A stretch of 64,000 nucleotides of DNA from Leuconostoc mesenteroides subsp. mesenteroides (GCA_009676745.1 CP046062.1:1039501-1103500); one strand, 5' to 3'. Shown: positions 1-12,729, numbered from the stretch's first letter. The notes: a model not told the origin generated them from the sequence alone. Translations and numbers: made by a program.

Positions 1-92
1 TACATGCAGGTCCTGATGCTGAAAAAGAAGCAGAATTATCACCAAGAGATCCATACGAGGATTTAGCAGGAAGTGAGGGAACAGCAAGATGA
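1..92 (+). CDS. cydA: Cytochrome bd oxidase subunit I, C-terminal end (partial)
   Basis: An open frame enters from the left edge and ends at TGA 90-92, leaving about 29 residues that finish SEGTAR. The tail is hydrophilic and rich in Glu, Pro and Asp. The stop overlaps the cydB start in an ATGA arrangement, typical of translationally coupled cydA-cydB. CydA carries the haems of the bd-type quinol oxidase. The identity rests on position and coupling, because too little sequence is present to show family motifs. Confidence 0.75.
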   Translation, partial: HAGPDAEKEAELSPRDPYEDLAGSEGTAR

Positions 93-1102
93 GTTTCTTA
101 CAAATTTTATGGTTTATTTTAATTGCCGTATTGTGGTCAGGTTTCTTCTTTCTAGAAGGATATGATTTTGGTATTGGTATGCAGTTTATTTTTAATTCTC
201 GTAACCAGGATGATCGGGAAGCACTGTATGAATCTATTGGACCCCATTGGGATGCCAATGAGGTTTGGTTAATTACCGCTGGTGGTGCAATGTTTGCAGC
301 TTTTCCTTACTGGTATGCATCGCTCTTTTCTGGCTTTTATCTACCATTGTTTATTGTATTGATGGCATTGATTTATCGTGGCGTTGCCTTTGAATTTCGT
401 GAACATATGCCTACCATTCAAGGGTCACAATTGTGGGAACGATTTATCGCAATCAGCTCGTTTATCGCACCATTTTTCTTAGGAATGATTTTTACTGCCA
501 TGGTATCAGGTATGCCAATGGATGCTAAGGGAAATTTGTCGGCCGGATTGTTTGACTATGTCACACCATTTACACTTGTGGGCGGTATTGCCGTCACATT
601 AATGAGTTATGTACATGGCTTAAACTACACACGCCTACGTATTATCGGTGATATTCGTACAAGGGCAATGACGCAATTGAAAGTATTTTATCCAATTTTG
701 TTGGCTGGAGAAGCGTTATTTGCAATTCTACTGTTCTTCTACACGGATTTTTTCCAAACTAAATTGTTGTGGACATTAGTTATATTAGTGGCGATTGTCC
801 TCTCCACTGTTATTGGCTGGTATTTAACGGTTAATCTGAAAAAAGAAGTTGTCCCATTTATTTTATCGGGTTTGACCTTGGTTGAAGTAGTTATCTTACT
901 ATTTGTTGGCCTATTCCCTCGTTTAATGGTAGCTGACAATCCATTACACAGTTTAAAAATTATTAATGCATCGTCATCGCCATATACATTAACAGTGATG
1001 TCATTTGTTGTATTAACAGCTTTACCATTGACATTAGGATACCAAATATGGAGTTTCTGGGTTTTCCGTAAGCGTATTATAGCTGATAAAGTGGTTGAAT
1101 AA
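89..1102 (+). CDS. cydB: Cytochrome d ubiquinol oxidase subunit II
   Basis: CydB is the second membrane subunit of the bd-type quinol oxidase, which reduces oxygen to water with electrons from quinol. The 337-residue product is close to the usual family length and consists of hydrophobic helices. The N-terminal GYDFGIGM and the GPHWDANEVWL stretch near residues 50-60 are hallmarks of CydB. It overlaps cydA by four bases and is followed by a terminator-like hairpin and then cydD. In lactic acid bacteria this oxidase usually works only when haem is supplied, so it supports optional respiration or oxygen removal. That physiological role is inferred from the family. Confidence 0.96.
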   Translation: MSFLQILWFILIAVLWSGFFFLEGYDFGIGMQFIFNSRNQDDREALYESIGPHWDANEVWLITAGGAMFAAFPYWYASLFSGFYLPLFIVLMALIYRGVAFEFREHMPTIQGSQLWERFIAISSFIAPFFLGMIFTAMVSGMPMDAKGNLSAGLFDYVTPFTLVGGIAVTLMSYVHGLNYTRLRIIGDIRTRAMTQLKVFYPILLAGEALFAILLFFYTDFFQTKLLWTLVILVAIVLSTVIGWYLTVNLKKEVVPFILSGLTLVEVVILLFVGLFPRLMVADNPLHSLKIINASSSPYTLTVMSFVVLTALPLTLGYQIWSFWVFRKRIIADKVVE

Positions 1103-1109
1103 TAAATCT

Positions 1110-1146
1110 AAAAACGTTTACAATTGATTGTAGGCGTTTTTTATTT
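1110..1146 (+). terminator. Hairpin terminator after cydB
   Basis: An A-rich arm with ACG...TTACAA pairs with TTGTAG...CGTTTT around a TTGA loop and runs into a T-tract. It lies between cydB and cydD, so cydAB transcripts may partly end here and readthrough would set cydDC levels. Confidence 0.7.
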
Positions 1147-1213
1147 TAAGGAGCATGTTTGGCAAGGTATTGTTATTTAGATGGCAATACTCTTGTTTAA
1201 CAAATATAAAAAT

Positions 1214-2941
1214 ATGATAGACAAAAGACTTTTTTCGTTACCAGGTATCATTAGTACTTTAATAATCTTAGTTATTTTGACAGGAATTCAAGCATTTTCG
1301 ATTATATTCCAAGGTGTTTTCTTGGCCCAATCAGTTACTGATTTATGGCAAGGTAAAAGTATTGATCAAACATTCATCAATGTGTTACTTTTTGCTTTTT
1401 CTTTTGTGATGAGACAATTATTGATTGTGTTAAAAAATAACTATATGTCGAAGTTTGCTGACCATACAGTGGAAAATTATCGTAAACAATTGTTAGCTAA
1501 GTATGCCGAAATTGGTCCTAGTATTATTAAACAGTCTGGTACAGGGAATGCAGTCACAACACTAGGAGCGGGGCTGGATAATGTTAAAAACTATTTCCAA
1601 CTACTACTGATTAAAGTTTTTGATTTGGGTATTATTCCGTGGTTAATTTTGATATATATCGCTTATCTTAAGTGGGAACAGGGACTATTTTTGTTGCTCG
1701 TATTTCCGGTGGTGATTTTATTCTTCATCATTTTGGGTTTGGCAGCACAAAGTAAAGCTGATGCAGAGTTTGCAAATTTTAAGAATTTAAATAATCGATT
1801 TGTAGATGCTCTGCGCGGTCTGCCAACCTTGAAGCAATTAGGCCTGTCCCAGTCATATGGAGACGAAATTTATAGTATTTCAGAAGATTATCGAAAAACA
1901 ACTATGCGAACACTAAAAATTGCGATTACATCAACGTTTGCACTTGATTTTTTCACAACATTATCAGTTGCAATAGTTGCTGTGTTTTTGGGGATGGATT
2001 TAATGAACGCCAGAATGACGCTTTTTCCGGCGTTGACTATCTTGATCTTAGCGCCAGAATATTTTCTTCCTTTGCGTAATTTTGCTGATGATTATCATGC
2101 CACTTTGAATGGTAAAAATTCACTCACTGATGTTTTGAAAGTAATTGACACCAAAATTGTCAACCAACAAGATGAATTCCAATCAAATGAGTGGCAAGCA
2201 GATAGCGAATTAGTATTGAACGATGTGCAGTTTTCTTATGATTCAAAAGTCACCTTGAAAGAGATTTCGCTACATGCTAAAGGTTATCAAAAAATTGCTT
2301 TGGTTGGTGAAAGTGGTTCTGGCAAATCTACACTACTTAGTATTTTGGGAGGCTTCTTAAAACCTGAGCAAGGAACAATCAATATCAATGGACAGGAGAT
2401 GAAGCATTTAACACAACAGCAATGGCAGAAACAGTTTTTTTATATGCCACAAACGCCTTATATTTTTCATGAATCGTTACGTGATAATATCAGATTTTAC
2501 GCACCAAGTGCTAGTGACGAAGCAATCAACGAAGCTGTTGAAAAAGCCGGTTTATCTGGTTTAATTGATGAATTACCAGACGGGTTAAATACTGTAATTG
2601 GTGAAAGTGGGCGTCAATTATCTGGCGGGCAGGCGCAGCGTGTAGCCTTAGCAAGAATGTTGCTAGATTCATCTCGTAAAGTGCTCTTGTTTGATGAACC
2701 CACAGCTCATTTAGACATTGAAACTGAAATTGACTTAAAGAAAACGATGTCAACTATTTTGAATAATCACTTAGTTTTTTTCGCAACACACCGGTTACAT
2801 TGGTTAGATCAAATGGATTTAGTTATTGTAATACGTGATGGGCGCATTGTGGAAACGGGTGTACCTAGTGTTTTGCTAGCTGATACTAATAGTGCTTTGA
2901 ATAAGCTGCGTCATGAAATGCATAAAGGTGGTCTGAAATGA
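1214..2941 (+). CDS. cydD: Thiol/haem ABC exporter subunit CydD
   Basis: This is one half of the heterodimeric CydDC ABC exporter, which moves reduced thiols (and is linked to haem) across the membrane and is needed to assemble cytochrome bd. An N-terminal six-helix membrane domain (about residues 1-310) is followed by an ATPase domain with Walker A GESGSGKS near 365, signature LSGGQAQR near 469 and Walker B LLFDEPT near 490. The segment RFVDALRGLPTLK matches CydD rather than CydC. I place the start at ATG 1214 (MIDKRLFSLPG), which looks like the family N-terminus. An in-frame ATG at 1181 would add 11 residues, but its only Shine-Dalgarno-like sequence is distant. Its end overlaps cydC by four bases. 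Confidence 0.93.
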   Translation: MIDKRLFSLPGIISTLIILVILTGIQAFSIIFQGVFLAQSVTDLWQGKSIDQTFINVLLFAFSFVMRQLLIVLKNNYMSKFADHTVENYRKQLLAKYAEIGPSIIKQSGTGNAVTTLGAGLDNVKNYFQLLLIKVFDLGIIPWLILIYIAYLKWEQGLFLLLVFPVVILFFIILGLAAQSKADAEFANFKNLNNRFVDALRGLPTLKQLGLSQSYGDEIYSISEDYRKTTMRTLKIAITSTFALDFFTTLSVAIVAVFLGMDLMNARMTLFPALTILILAPEYFLPLRNFADDYHATLNGKNSLTDVLKVIDTKIVNQQDEFQSNEWQADSELVLNDVQFSYDSKVTLKEISLHAKGYQKIALVGESGSGKSTLLSILGGFLKPEQGTININGQEMKHLTQQQWQKQFFYMPQTPYIFHESLRDNIRFYAPSASDEAINEAVEKAGLSGLIDELPDGLNTVIGESGRQLSGGQAQRVALARMLLDSSRKVLLFDEPTAHLDIETEIDLKKTMSTILNNHLVFFATHRLHWLDQMDLVIVIRDGRIVETGVPSVLLADTNSALNKLRHEMHKGGLK

Positions 2942-4662
2942 AGCGATTAAAAAAAATATTGTTACAAGACAGATGGATTCTTCCATTCTTACGTCAACAA
3001 AAATCTGGTCTCTTTTGGTCGATATTTTTAAATTTTATGATAACCTTCGCCGCCGGTGCCTTAATGTTTGTGTCTGGCTTTTTAATTTCACGTTCTGCTC
3101 AACATCCTTCTAATATTCTCATTATTTATGTGCCAATTGTTCTGACACGTGCATTTGGTATTGCTCGTCCAGTTTTTCGTTATGCACAGCGTTTGGTGTC
3201 ACACAATTGGGTATTGCGTGTCGTTTCGAAAACACGTAAACGGTTATACGAAAGTGCTGCTAGTACGGCTAGTAGCATTCGAGGACAACTTCAAACAGGT
3301 GAAGTGCTTAGTTTGCTTGCTGACGATTTAGATCGTTTACAAAATCTCTACCTTAGAACACTTTTCCCATTGGGTTCTGGTATGGTGTTGTACCTTTTCC
3401 TCACAATAGCAATTGGCGCAATTAATTGGCTATTCATGTTGTGGTGGTTTGTAATGTTGGCTATTATCTTAGTTGTTGTGCCATTATTGAGTTTGACAGT
3501 GAACTATAAAGGGGTGCGGCAACAAAAAGCATTACAGCAAAGCCTTTATACAGATGCAACTGATGCTATTTTAGGATTGCAAGATTGGGTGCTATCAGGA
3601 AGACAAGAAGATCTAGTACAAAATCAAGGCGAAACAATGTCAAAGTTGGCGCATGTTAAAAATCAAAGTATGAAATTTGGCTGGTGGCGTGATTTTGCCA
3701 TCCAAGTGTTAGCATTGATATTGGCTATAACAACTTTAATATGGGCAACAAATCAGTTTTCTGGTAATTTAAGTACAGTTAATTATATTGCAGCTTTCAC
3801 ACTTGCAATATTTCCTCTAATTGATAGCTTTATTGCTGTAAATCAAGGTGTAAGTGAATCTTCATTTTACGAAGATAGCATTATGCGTTTAAATAATTTA
3901 CCAGAACCAGCATTGCTACAGGAGAATCGACACACAATCAACTCAGCAGTAATTAATTTTAATCAAGTTACATTTAAGTATGGAGACAAAACAATTGTTG
4001 ATAATTTGTCATTTAAAGTTCAACCTAAAGAAAAAATTGCGTTACTTGGTCGTTCAGGTGCAGGTAAAACAACGTTACTCAAGCTTTTGGCAGGTGATAT
4101 CCAATCATCGTTGGGTGAAGTAACAATCAATGAAATGCCAGTCCAGAACTTACAAGGTAACATGTCTAGTTTAGTAGCTGTATTAGATCAACAGACATAT
4201 TTGTTTGATACAACGATTATGAACAACGTACGTATGGGGAATATTCATGCTACTGATGAACAGGTTCAACAAGCAGTTGAAAAGGCTGGCTTACAGCCAC
4301 TAATTAATTCTTTATCCAACGGATACAATACACAGATGCAGGAAGCAGGAACACGATTTTCTGGTGGAGAGCGACAAAGATTTGCCTTAGCACGAATCAT
4401 GCTGCAAGATGCGCCAATTGTCGTGTTAGATGAACCAACAGTATCACTAGATCCTAAAACAGAGTACGAGGTTTTGTCCCAAATATTTTCAGTTCTCAAA
4501 GACCGAACGATTATTTGGGTCACTCATCATTTGACAGGAATCGAAAATGTTGATAAAGTTTACTTTTTAGAGAATGGAAAATTCACGTTGAGCGGTTCAC
4601 CGGCTGAGTTGCAGCAAACTTCAGCAAGGTTTAAACAATTATTACTCATGGATCAATATTAA
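2938..4662 (+). CDS. cydC: Thiol/haem ABC exporter subunit CydC
   Basis: CydC is the partner of CydD in the exporter required for bd-oxidase maturation. It has a membrane domain of about 310 residues, then an ATPase domain with Walker A GRSGAGKT near 371, signature FSGGERQR near 474 and Walker B VVLDEPT near 495. At 574 residues the length is normal. The ATG overlaps the cydD stop (ATGA), and the stop shares its last base with the next gene (TAATG), so cydD, cydC and the glucosaminidase gene are likely one translationally coupled transcript. Confidence 0.94.
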   Translation: MKRLKKILLQDRWILPFLRQQKSGLFWSIFLNFMITFAAGALMFVSGFLISRSAQHPSNILIIYVPIVLTRAFGIARPVFRYAQRLVSHNWVLRVVSKTRKRLYESAASTASSIRGQLQTGEVLSLLADDLDRLQNLYLRTLFPLGSGMVLYLFLTIAIGAINWLFMLWWFVMLAIILVVVPLLSLTVNYKGVRQQKALQQSLYTDATDAILGLQDWVLSGRQEDLVQNQGETMSKLAHVKNQSMKFGWWRDFAIQVLALILAITTLIWATNQFSGNLSTVNYIAAFTLAIFPLIDSFIAVNQGVSESSFYEDSIMRLNNLPEPALLQENRHTINSAVINFNQVTFKYGDKTIVDNLSFKVQPKEKIALLGRSGAGKTTLLKLLAGDIQSSLGEVTINEMPVQNLQGNMSSLVAVLDQQTYLFDTTIMNNVRMGNIHATDEQVQQAVEKAGLQPLINSLSNGYNTQMQEAGTRFSGGERQRFALARIMLQDAPIVVLDEPTVSLDPKTEYEVLSQIFSVLKDRTIIWVTHHLTGIENVDKVYFLENGKFTLSGSPAELQQTSARFKQLLLMDQY

Positions 4663-5300
4663 TGGCAAAAAAAAAGCGAAGAAAATCAAAAAAAGGATTA
4701 CAGAAACAGCGATTACGTTTACTGTGTGGCTTGCTAGTTACATTGGTTATTTTAGCTACCATCACATCAAACACTGCGATTTACAAAAGGCCTCAAAACA
4801 ATCAAATCAGTACAAATAGTGAAGAATCAAAAAAGGTGGCTTGGATTAATGAGTTAGCACCATACGCGCGTGAATTGCAAGAAGAATATGGAGTTCTTGC
4901 ATCAATTAGCATTGCACAAGCTATCTTAGAGTCCGACTGGCACACAAGTACGTTGTCAACAAAGTATAATAATTTATATGGTATCAAAGCGGATGCAGGA
5001 CAAAAAAGTGCTGTATTACCAACGCAAGAGTATGTTAATGGTGAATGGATTACCATTCAAGGACGTTTTGCGGCTTATGATAGTTGGCAAGAAAGTATGA
5101 AGGCACATGCAAAACTACTACATGGTGGTACGAGTTGGAATGCAAAACAATATCAACATGTACTGGATGCAGACGATTACGCTTCAGCTGCCAAAGCACT
5201 GACACAGGACGGTTATGCGACTGATCCTAATTACGCTAAAAAGTTAATTACAATTATTCAAACTTGGCATTTGGAAAGGTTTGATGCAACAAAAAAGTAG
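4662..5300 (+). CDS. Membrane-anchored GH73-type endo-beta-N-acetylglucosaminidase
   Basis: This is a cell-wall hydrolase predicted to cut glycan strands of peptidoglycan. A very basic N-terminus (KKKRRKSKKG) precedes one hydrophobic segment at about residues 24-42 that anchors the protein or acts as a signal peptide. The catalytic domain follows: ISIAQAILESDW contains the expected general-acid Glu, then YNNLYGIK, FAAYDSWQESM and a C-terminal YATDPNYAKKL, all typical of the LytG/FlgJ-type fold. It has no separate wall-binding repeats. The start is coupled to the cydC stop by a one-base overlap, an unusual partner for a respiratory operon. Substrate preference cannot be read from the sequence. 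Confidence 0.85.
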   Translation: MAKKKRRKSKKGLQKQRLRLLCGLLVTLVILATITSNTAIYKRPQNNQISTNSEESKKVAWINELAPYARELQEEYGVLASISIAQAILESDWHTSTLSTKYNNLYGIKADAGQKSAVLPTQEYVNGEWITIQGRFAAYDSWQESMKAHAKLLHGGTSWNAKQYQHVLDADDYASAAKALTQDGYATDPNYAKKLITIIQTWHLERFDATKK

Positions 5301-5319
5301 ACGTTAGTCTACTTTTTTG
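5291..5319. terminator. Bidirectional terminator between glucosaminidase and acetyltransferase genes
   Basis: AAAAAAGTAGAC pairs with GTCTACTTTTTT around a short GTTA loop, with A- and T-tracts on opposite sides. It can end both converging genes. Confidence 0.85.
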
Positions 5320-5323
5320 TGTT

Positions 5324-5821
5324 TTAAAATGTAAATTCATGTGAGAAGATACCCATCATTAAACTGTCATGGTATTCTCCTTCAGCAAAAAAGTGTTGAC
5401 GAAGGGTCCCTTCAGGAATGAAACCAATTTTTTTATAGATGTGGATAGCAGCTGAATTATTCACATCAACATACAAATAGACTTTATGCATATTCAACAC
5501 CGTGAAAGCATACTCTATTCCTGATCTCATAGCAGCTTGTGCATACCCGTGACCTTGGAACTCTGAATGGATAATGATTTGAATTTCTGTATGTCTATGT
5601 AGCGTATCGATATCCATTAATTCAACGACGCCGATAAAACGATCATTCTCTTCCACAACAAAACGACGTTCTGTTTGGTCTAAAATATGACGATCGTAAA
5701 GAATTTGTAATTCATCAAAAGAGGTATAAGGTTCTTCGAACCATAACGCCATCACTTTGCGTGAGTTTTCTTGTTCATAAATATATGGGAGATCTCTTTT
5801 TTCAAGTGGTCTTAATTTCAT
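5324..5821 (-). CDS. GNAT-family N-acetyltransferase, SpeG-like
   Basis: This predicted acetyl-CoA-dependent N-acetyltransferase of 165 residues has an acetyl-CoA loop QGHGYAQAA near residue 90, the downstream VNNSAAIHIYKKIGF motif, and an N-terminal MKLRPLEKRDL. The overall pattern resembles diamine/spermidine acetyltransferases of the SpeG type, so a polyamine substrate is possible but not shown. The start has an AAGGA site nine bases or so upstream. It is a single gene facing the cyd block. Confidence 0.85.
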   Translation of the reverse strand: MKLRPLEKRDLPYIYEQENSRKVMALWFEEPYTSFDELQILYDRHILDQTERRFVVEENDRFIGVVELMDIDTLHRHTEIQIIIHSEFQGHGYAQAAMRSGIEYAFTVLNMHKVYLYVDVNNSAAIHIYKKIGFIPEGTLRQHFFAEGEYHDSLMMGIFSHEFTF

Positions 5822-6005
5822 AGAATCCTTTTTTCTTTCAATATGATTTTACTGTTGATTACCCTTATTATTTTATCATTGATATAGGGCTATATGCATA
5901 GAAATGTCAGAATATTGACGGGTGCATGTCTCGACGAGCCATTAGAGTTATTACATGAAAAATGGTAAAATAAAGGAAGTTATTTTTACAAGTAAGGATA
6001 TAAAA

Positions 6006-8251
6006 ATGCCAATTGAAACCCTAATTCAAGGAATGAATGAAAAGCAGTCAGAGGCTGTTCAAACCACTGAAGGACCACTATTAATTATGGCTGGTGCTGG
6101 TTCTGGTAAGACGCGCGTCTTGACACATCGTATTGCCCATTTGGTGCAAGATAAAAATGTATACCCATGGCGCATTTTGGCAATTACATTTACCAACAAA
6201 GCAGCTCGTGAAATGCGTGAACGTATTGCGCAACTAGTTGATCCAGAAATAGCAAGAGAAATTTGGGTCTCAACATTCCATGCTATGGCTGTTCGAATTT
6301 TACGTCGAGATGGTGAGAGAATTGGCCTAGCACGTAATTTTACAATTATCGATACAAGCGCACAACGCACGTTAATGAAGCGGGTTATTAATGATTTGAA
6401 CTTAGATACGAATCAATATGACCCACGCACAATTTTAGGCACGGTTTCTAATGCGAAGAATGATATGTTGACAGCTAAGGCTTATGCTAAGCAGGCTGGC
6501 AATGTATATGAAGAGACTGTCGCCGAAGTGTATGCCGCATATCAGGCAGAGCTACGTCGCGCTCAGAGTGTTGATTTTGATGACTTAATTATGTCAACAA
6601 TTGATTTATTCAAACAAGCACCAGACGTTCTGGAACGGTATCAAAACCAATTTGAATACCTGCATGTCGATGAATATCAAGATACCAATGATGCACAATA
6701 TACAATTGTTAATTTACTGGCGAAACGTTCACGTAATTTAGCTGTTGTGGGTGATGCAGATCAGTCTATTTATGGTTGGCGTGGTGCTAACATGAATAAT
6801 ATTTTAAATTTCGAAAAAGACTATCCAGATGCACACACTGTTTTGCTTGAACAAAACTATCGTTCAACTCAGAATATTTTAGATGCAGCGAATGCAGTTA
6901 TCAATAATAATAATGAGCGCATAGATAAGAGACTTTGGACCGAAAATGGCAAAGGCGATAAGATTACCTACTATCGTGCGCAAACAGAACGAGACGAAGC
7001 TAACTTTGTCTTGGCCAACATTCAAAAATCACGCCAAGATAAGAATACCGCATACAGTGATTTTGCAGTATTGTATCGCACGAACGCTCAGTCACGTGGT
7101 ATTGAAGAAGCTCTTGTGAAAGCTAATATGCCGTACACTATGGTTGGCGGACATAAGTTTTATGAGCGTAAAGAAATTCTTGATATCATGTCATACATGA
7201 ATTTGATGACAAATCCTGCTGATAATGCAGCGTTTGAACGAGTAGTTAATGAACCTAAACGTGGTATTGGTGCAACATCAATTAATCGGTTACGGGATTT
7301 TGCCAATCGAATGAATTTGTCTTATATGGGTGCAATTGAAAATATTGAATTAGCACCAGAAATTACAGCTAAGGCAGCTTCAAAATTAATTCAGTTTGCT
7401 GAAATGATGCACAATTTACGTCAACAGACTGAATTTTTAACTGTGACTGAACTTGCTGAATTGGTGATGACCAAATCTGGCTATCGCCAAAAGTTAGCTG
7501 AAAAAAATGATCCTGAAAGTCAAGGTCGTCTAGAAAACTTGGAAGAATTTTTGTCAGTTACAAAAGAATTCGACTCAAAGTATAATCCGGACGATCCTGA
7601 ATCTGTTGATCCGATGACTGATTTTTTGAGTTCAACTGCATTAATGAGCGATTTGGACGATTTTGAAGAAGGTGATGGTGCAGTTACCTTAATGACCTTA
7701 CACGCAGCTAAAGGTTTAGAGTTTCCTGTTGTCTTTTTAGTAGGTATGGAGGAAGGTATTTTTCCTTTGTCACGGTCTATGATGGATGATGATCAATTGG
7801 AAGAAGAACGTCGCTTAGCTTATGTTGGTATTACAAGAGCGATGAAAAAATTATATCTAACTAATGCTTTTTCACGCTTATTGTATGGTCGTACGCAAGC
7901 AAATGAACCTTCGAGATTCATTGATGAAATTTCAAACGAATTATTGGATACGCAATATGGTGGCATCTCATCTTCTTCAAATGACCGTGCTTTCCCATTT
8001 GATAAGAAAATGCAGCGAGCCACAGCCACAACTTACAAGACGGCTAGTCCGGTAACCAAAACTACTTCAGGACAAACTGGTGCTGATAGTATGGTTTGGC
8101 AGCCTGGTGATAAGGTGTCTCATAAAAAATGGGGTATTGGTACGATTGTTTCTGTGTCGGGATCTGCACAAGATCAAGAATTAAAAGTTGCTTTCCCATC
8201 AGAAGGGGTCAAGCAGTTATTAGCTGCTTTTGCACCAATTAAACGAGCAGA

Positions 8252-8255
<4 letters not shown>
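6006..8255 (+). CDS. pcrA: ATP-dependent DNA helicase PcrA (UvrD/Rep family)
   Basis: PcrA is a 3'-5' superfamily 1 helicase acting in nucleotide excision repair, removal of RecA filaments and rolling-circle replication. Helicase motifs appear in order: Walker A GAGSGKT near residues 31-37, DEYQDTND near 222, GDADQSIYGWRGA, and LMTLHAAKGLEF followed by EERRLAYVGITRA in the second half. The C-terminal tail (VWQPGDKVSHKKWG...) is the small Tudor-like domain that binds RNA polymerase. I chose ATG 6006 because AAGGA lies seven bases upstream; the in-frame ATG at 5955 has no such site. The gene overlaps the next by four bases, starting a repair operon with ligA. Confidence 0.96.
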
Positions 8256-10790
<2,535 letters not shown>

Positions 10791-10791
<1 letters not shown>

Positions 10792-11933
10792 TGAAGCGGA
10801 TTGGTTTTCGTGGTTATACAGCGATTATAGTTGGTATTTTGATTATCGCTGTTGGCATTTTATATTTTTTTAATGTGAATCGTGTCACACTAACAACAAG
10901 TAAAAAAACAAGTGGGGTCCAGTTGACCCAGAGCACGCCGGGTCAGTACCAAACAGTAATCAAAGATGGTCGTTATTTAGTGAGTGCAGCTCGTGGTATC
11001 ACGTCAACTTCTGAAACAAATAATCTTGATGTGAAAAACTTTGAGTCATCACTGCTTGATTTGGCCAAAACACATTTCAAAACAAGCAGCTATATTTTTC
11101 AGGAGGGACAATATTTGAGTTCGTCTACTGTTACTTCATTACTTGAACGTAAAAGTAACAGTAATAGTAATGGATTAAATCCGGAAGATAACGGTAAAAC
11201 AGATAGCTCACGTAATCCGATTTATATTCAAACACTGACCGAACAGGATTTTATGACTAAAAATGGTGACGACCTTAAGTTAGCTGGTATGGTTATCGGT
11301 GTAGCGATGAACACGCAGGATGAATACCAAAAAGAAGAGTATGGTGCTACCTATACACAAAATATTTTAGATGCTGATCGCATAGCTTATGGTGAAAAAA
11401 TTGCACCAGAAATCATCAAAAAAGTGCGAGAACAAAAGGGAGTTGATTCAGATACGCCTATTGTCATTGCTATGTATGCTAATTCCAAAACAGATTCATT
11501 AGCATCAGGAAACTTCTATGCAGAATCTACCAGCAGTAACGGGATTAACTTGAAAGAATGGACTAATATTAATCAAAAGTCTATTGTTTTGCCTAAGGAA
11601 TCAACTGATACATCAAGCTTAGGTTCAGAAGCTAACACATCTTTTGCTAATTTTAAAAATGATGTTTCGAATTTCTTTCCTAACATAGCTGGTGCTACGG
11701 CAGTCGCTAATTTTAAATCAGGTACGCTTTCTAGTATGAAGGTCACAGTCACAACACAATTTTACAGTCAAACTGAGATTGAAAGTTTTGCGACATATGT
11801 ATCTCAATCAGCACTAAAATTCTTACCAACTAATGTACCGATTCGAATAATTATTAAAGCTGCCAACGAAATGCAAGCAATTCTAGTTCGTAATTCAGGG
11901 GAAAAAACATTTACAACAACAATATTAGATTAA
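10791..11933 (+). CDS. CamS-family sex-pheromone-precursor-like protein, non-lipobox form
   Basis: This is a member of the CamS family, which in enterococci and staphylococci is a surface lipoprotein. Its place directly after ligA (TAATG overlap) is the usual CamS position. The body contains family-like segments such as YQTVIKDGRYLVSAARG and EIIKKVREQKG. The N-terminus is a single hydrophobic helix (about residues 9-28) followed by FNVNRV, with no cysteine and so no lipobox. The protein should therefore be a bitopic membrane protein rather than lipid-anchored. The gatCAB genes that often follow camS in Firmicutes are absent; a converging gene comes next. Function is unknown. Confidence 0.85.
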
Positions 11934-11963
11934 AAAAAATCGACCAACTTGGTCGATTTTTTT
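11934..11963. terminator. Bidirectional terminator between camS and the MucBP gene
   Basis: AAAATCGACCA pairs with TGGTCGATTTT around a short loop, with A- and T-tracts on either side. It is placed between two converging genes. Confidence 0.85.
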
Positions 11964-12651
11964 ATAGCTTATTAATATAGATACTGTTAATCCATCCTTT
12001 GGTAGCTATTTTATACCAAACAATATTGTTATCATGGACTTCTTCCGCGATTGCCACAAAGTCACCATCGGAGAGACTTCCGATTGGTAACCCATATGGT
12101 TCAGCATAAACTTCTATAGATTGATTAGGAAGGAAATTAACAACCGCGTTAGGCTGATTGCTTTTACTCTTTTCTGTATCATTAAAATAGTTAATATTTT
12201 CAACTTCTGGCGCTGAGTCTGATAATTTCATTTGTGTAGCATCATAACGAATCCAGTGGTGGTCACCAATTTGATACCAAAATTGACCATTGCCAGAAAT
12301 AGCGCGTAATTGTGTTGCCCAAAAAGTATTTGGATTTAAGTTTGTCGTAACGTTTGATAAATTATCTGGTTCTAGAAAAACTTGTACACTAGTCACTGTT
12401 TCAATAAACATGTTAATACGGTGTACAGCTTGCCATACTTGAGGCCGATAGTAAAGCTCTAATGATTGAGGTAGGTTACCAAACAAACCTGTCAAAGATC
12501 CTGAATTGTCAATATACTGATAATTATCGATATCGAAAATTTCGATTTCGTAAGGTGTGCCTGCTTTGCCATCTAATCTTGTTGGTTCGTGTAACTCATC
12601 ACCAGTTGCTATATTTTTATAATAAACCCATACGGGCGATGTATTTGCCAT
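11962..12651 (-). CDS. MucBP-like and SH3-like domain protein without a signal peptide
   Basis: This 229-residue protein starts MANTSPVWVYYKNIATG. The first 70 residues (VWVYYKN, GKAGTPYEI, LELYYRP) look like a MucBP repeat. The rest looks like two SH3b-type modules, each ending in a W-aromatic strand (WYQIGDHHWIRYD and WYKIATKGWINSIYI). Such domains normally occur on secreted wall proteins, but there is no signal peptide, no LPXTG motif and no membrane segment. The ATG has a good AAGGGGA site, so a longer N-terminus is unlikely. It could be cytoplasmic or leave by a non-classical route. Function unknown. Confidence 0.75.
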   Translation of the reverse strand: MANTSPVWVYYKNIATGDELHEPTRLDGKAGTPYEIEIFDIDNYQYIDNSGSLTGLFGNLPQSLELYYRPQVWQAVHRINMFIETVTSVQVFLEPDNLSNVTTNLNPNTFWATQLRAISGNGQFWYQIGDHHWIRYDATQMKLSDSAPEVENINYFNDTEKSKSNQPNAVVNFLPNQSIEVYAEPYGLPIGSLSDGDFVAIAEEVHDNNIVWYKIATKGWINSIYINKL

Positions 12652-12691
12652 AATATCCCCTTTGAATATACCTACATATTATATCATAAAC

Positions 12692-12714
12692 AAAAAACGA
12701 CTCGAAAGTCGTTT
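12692..12714 (-). terminator. Terminator of clpE
   Basis: Read on the minus strand, AAACGACT pairs with AGTCGTTT around a short TTCG loop and ends in T6. It lies 16 bases beyond the clpE stop. Confidence 0.85.
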
Positions 12715-12729
12715 CACATCACACGTAAA

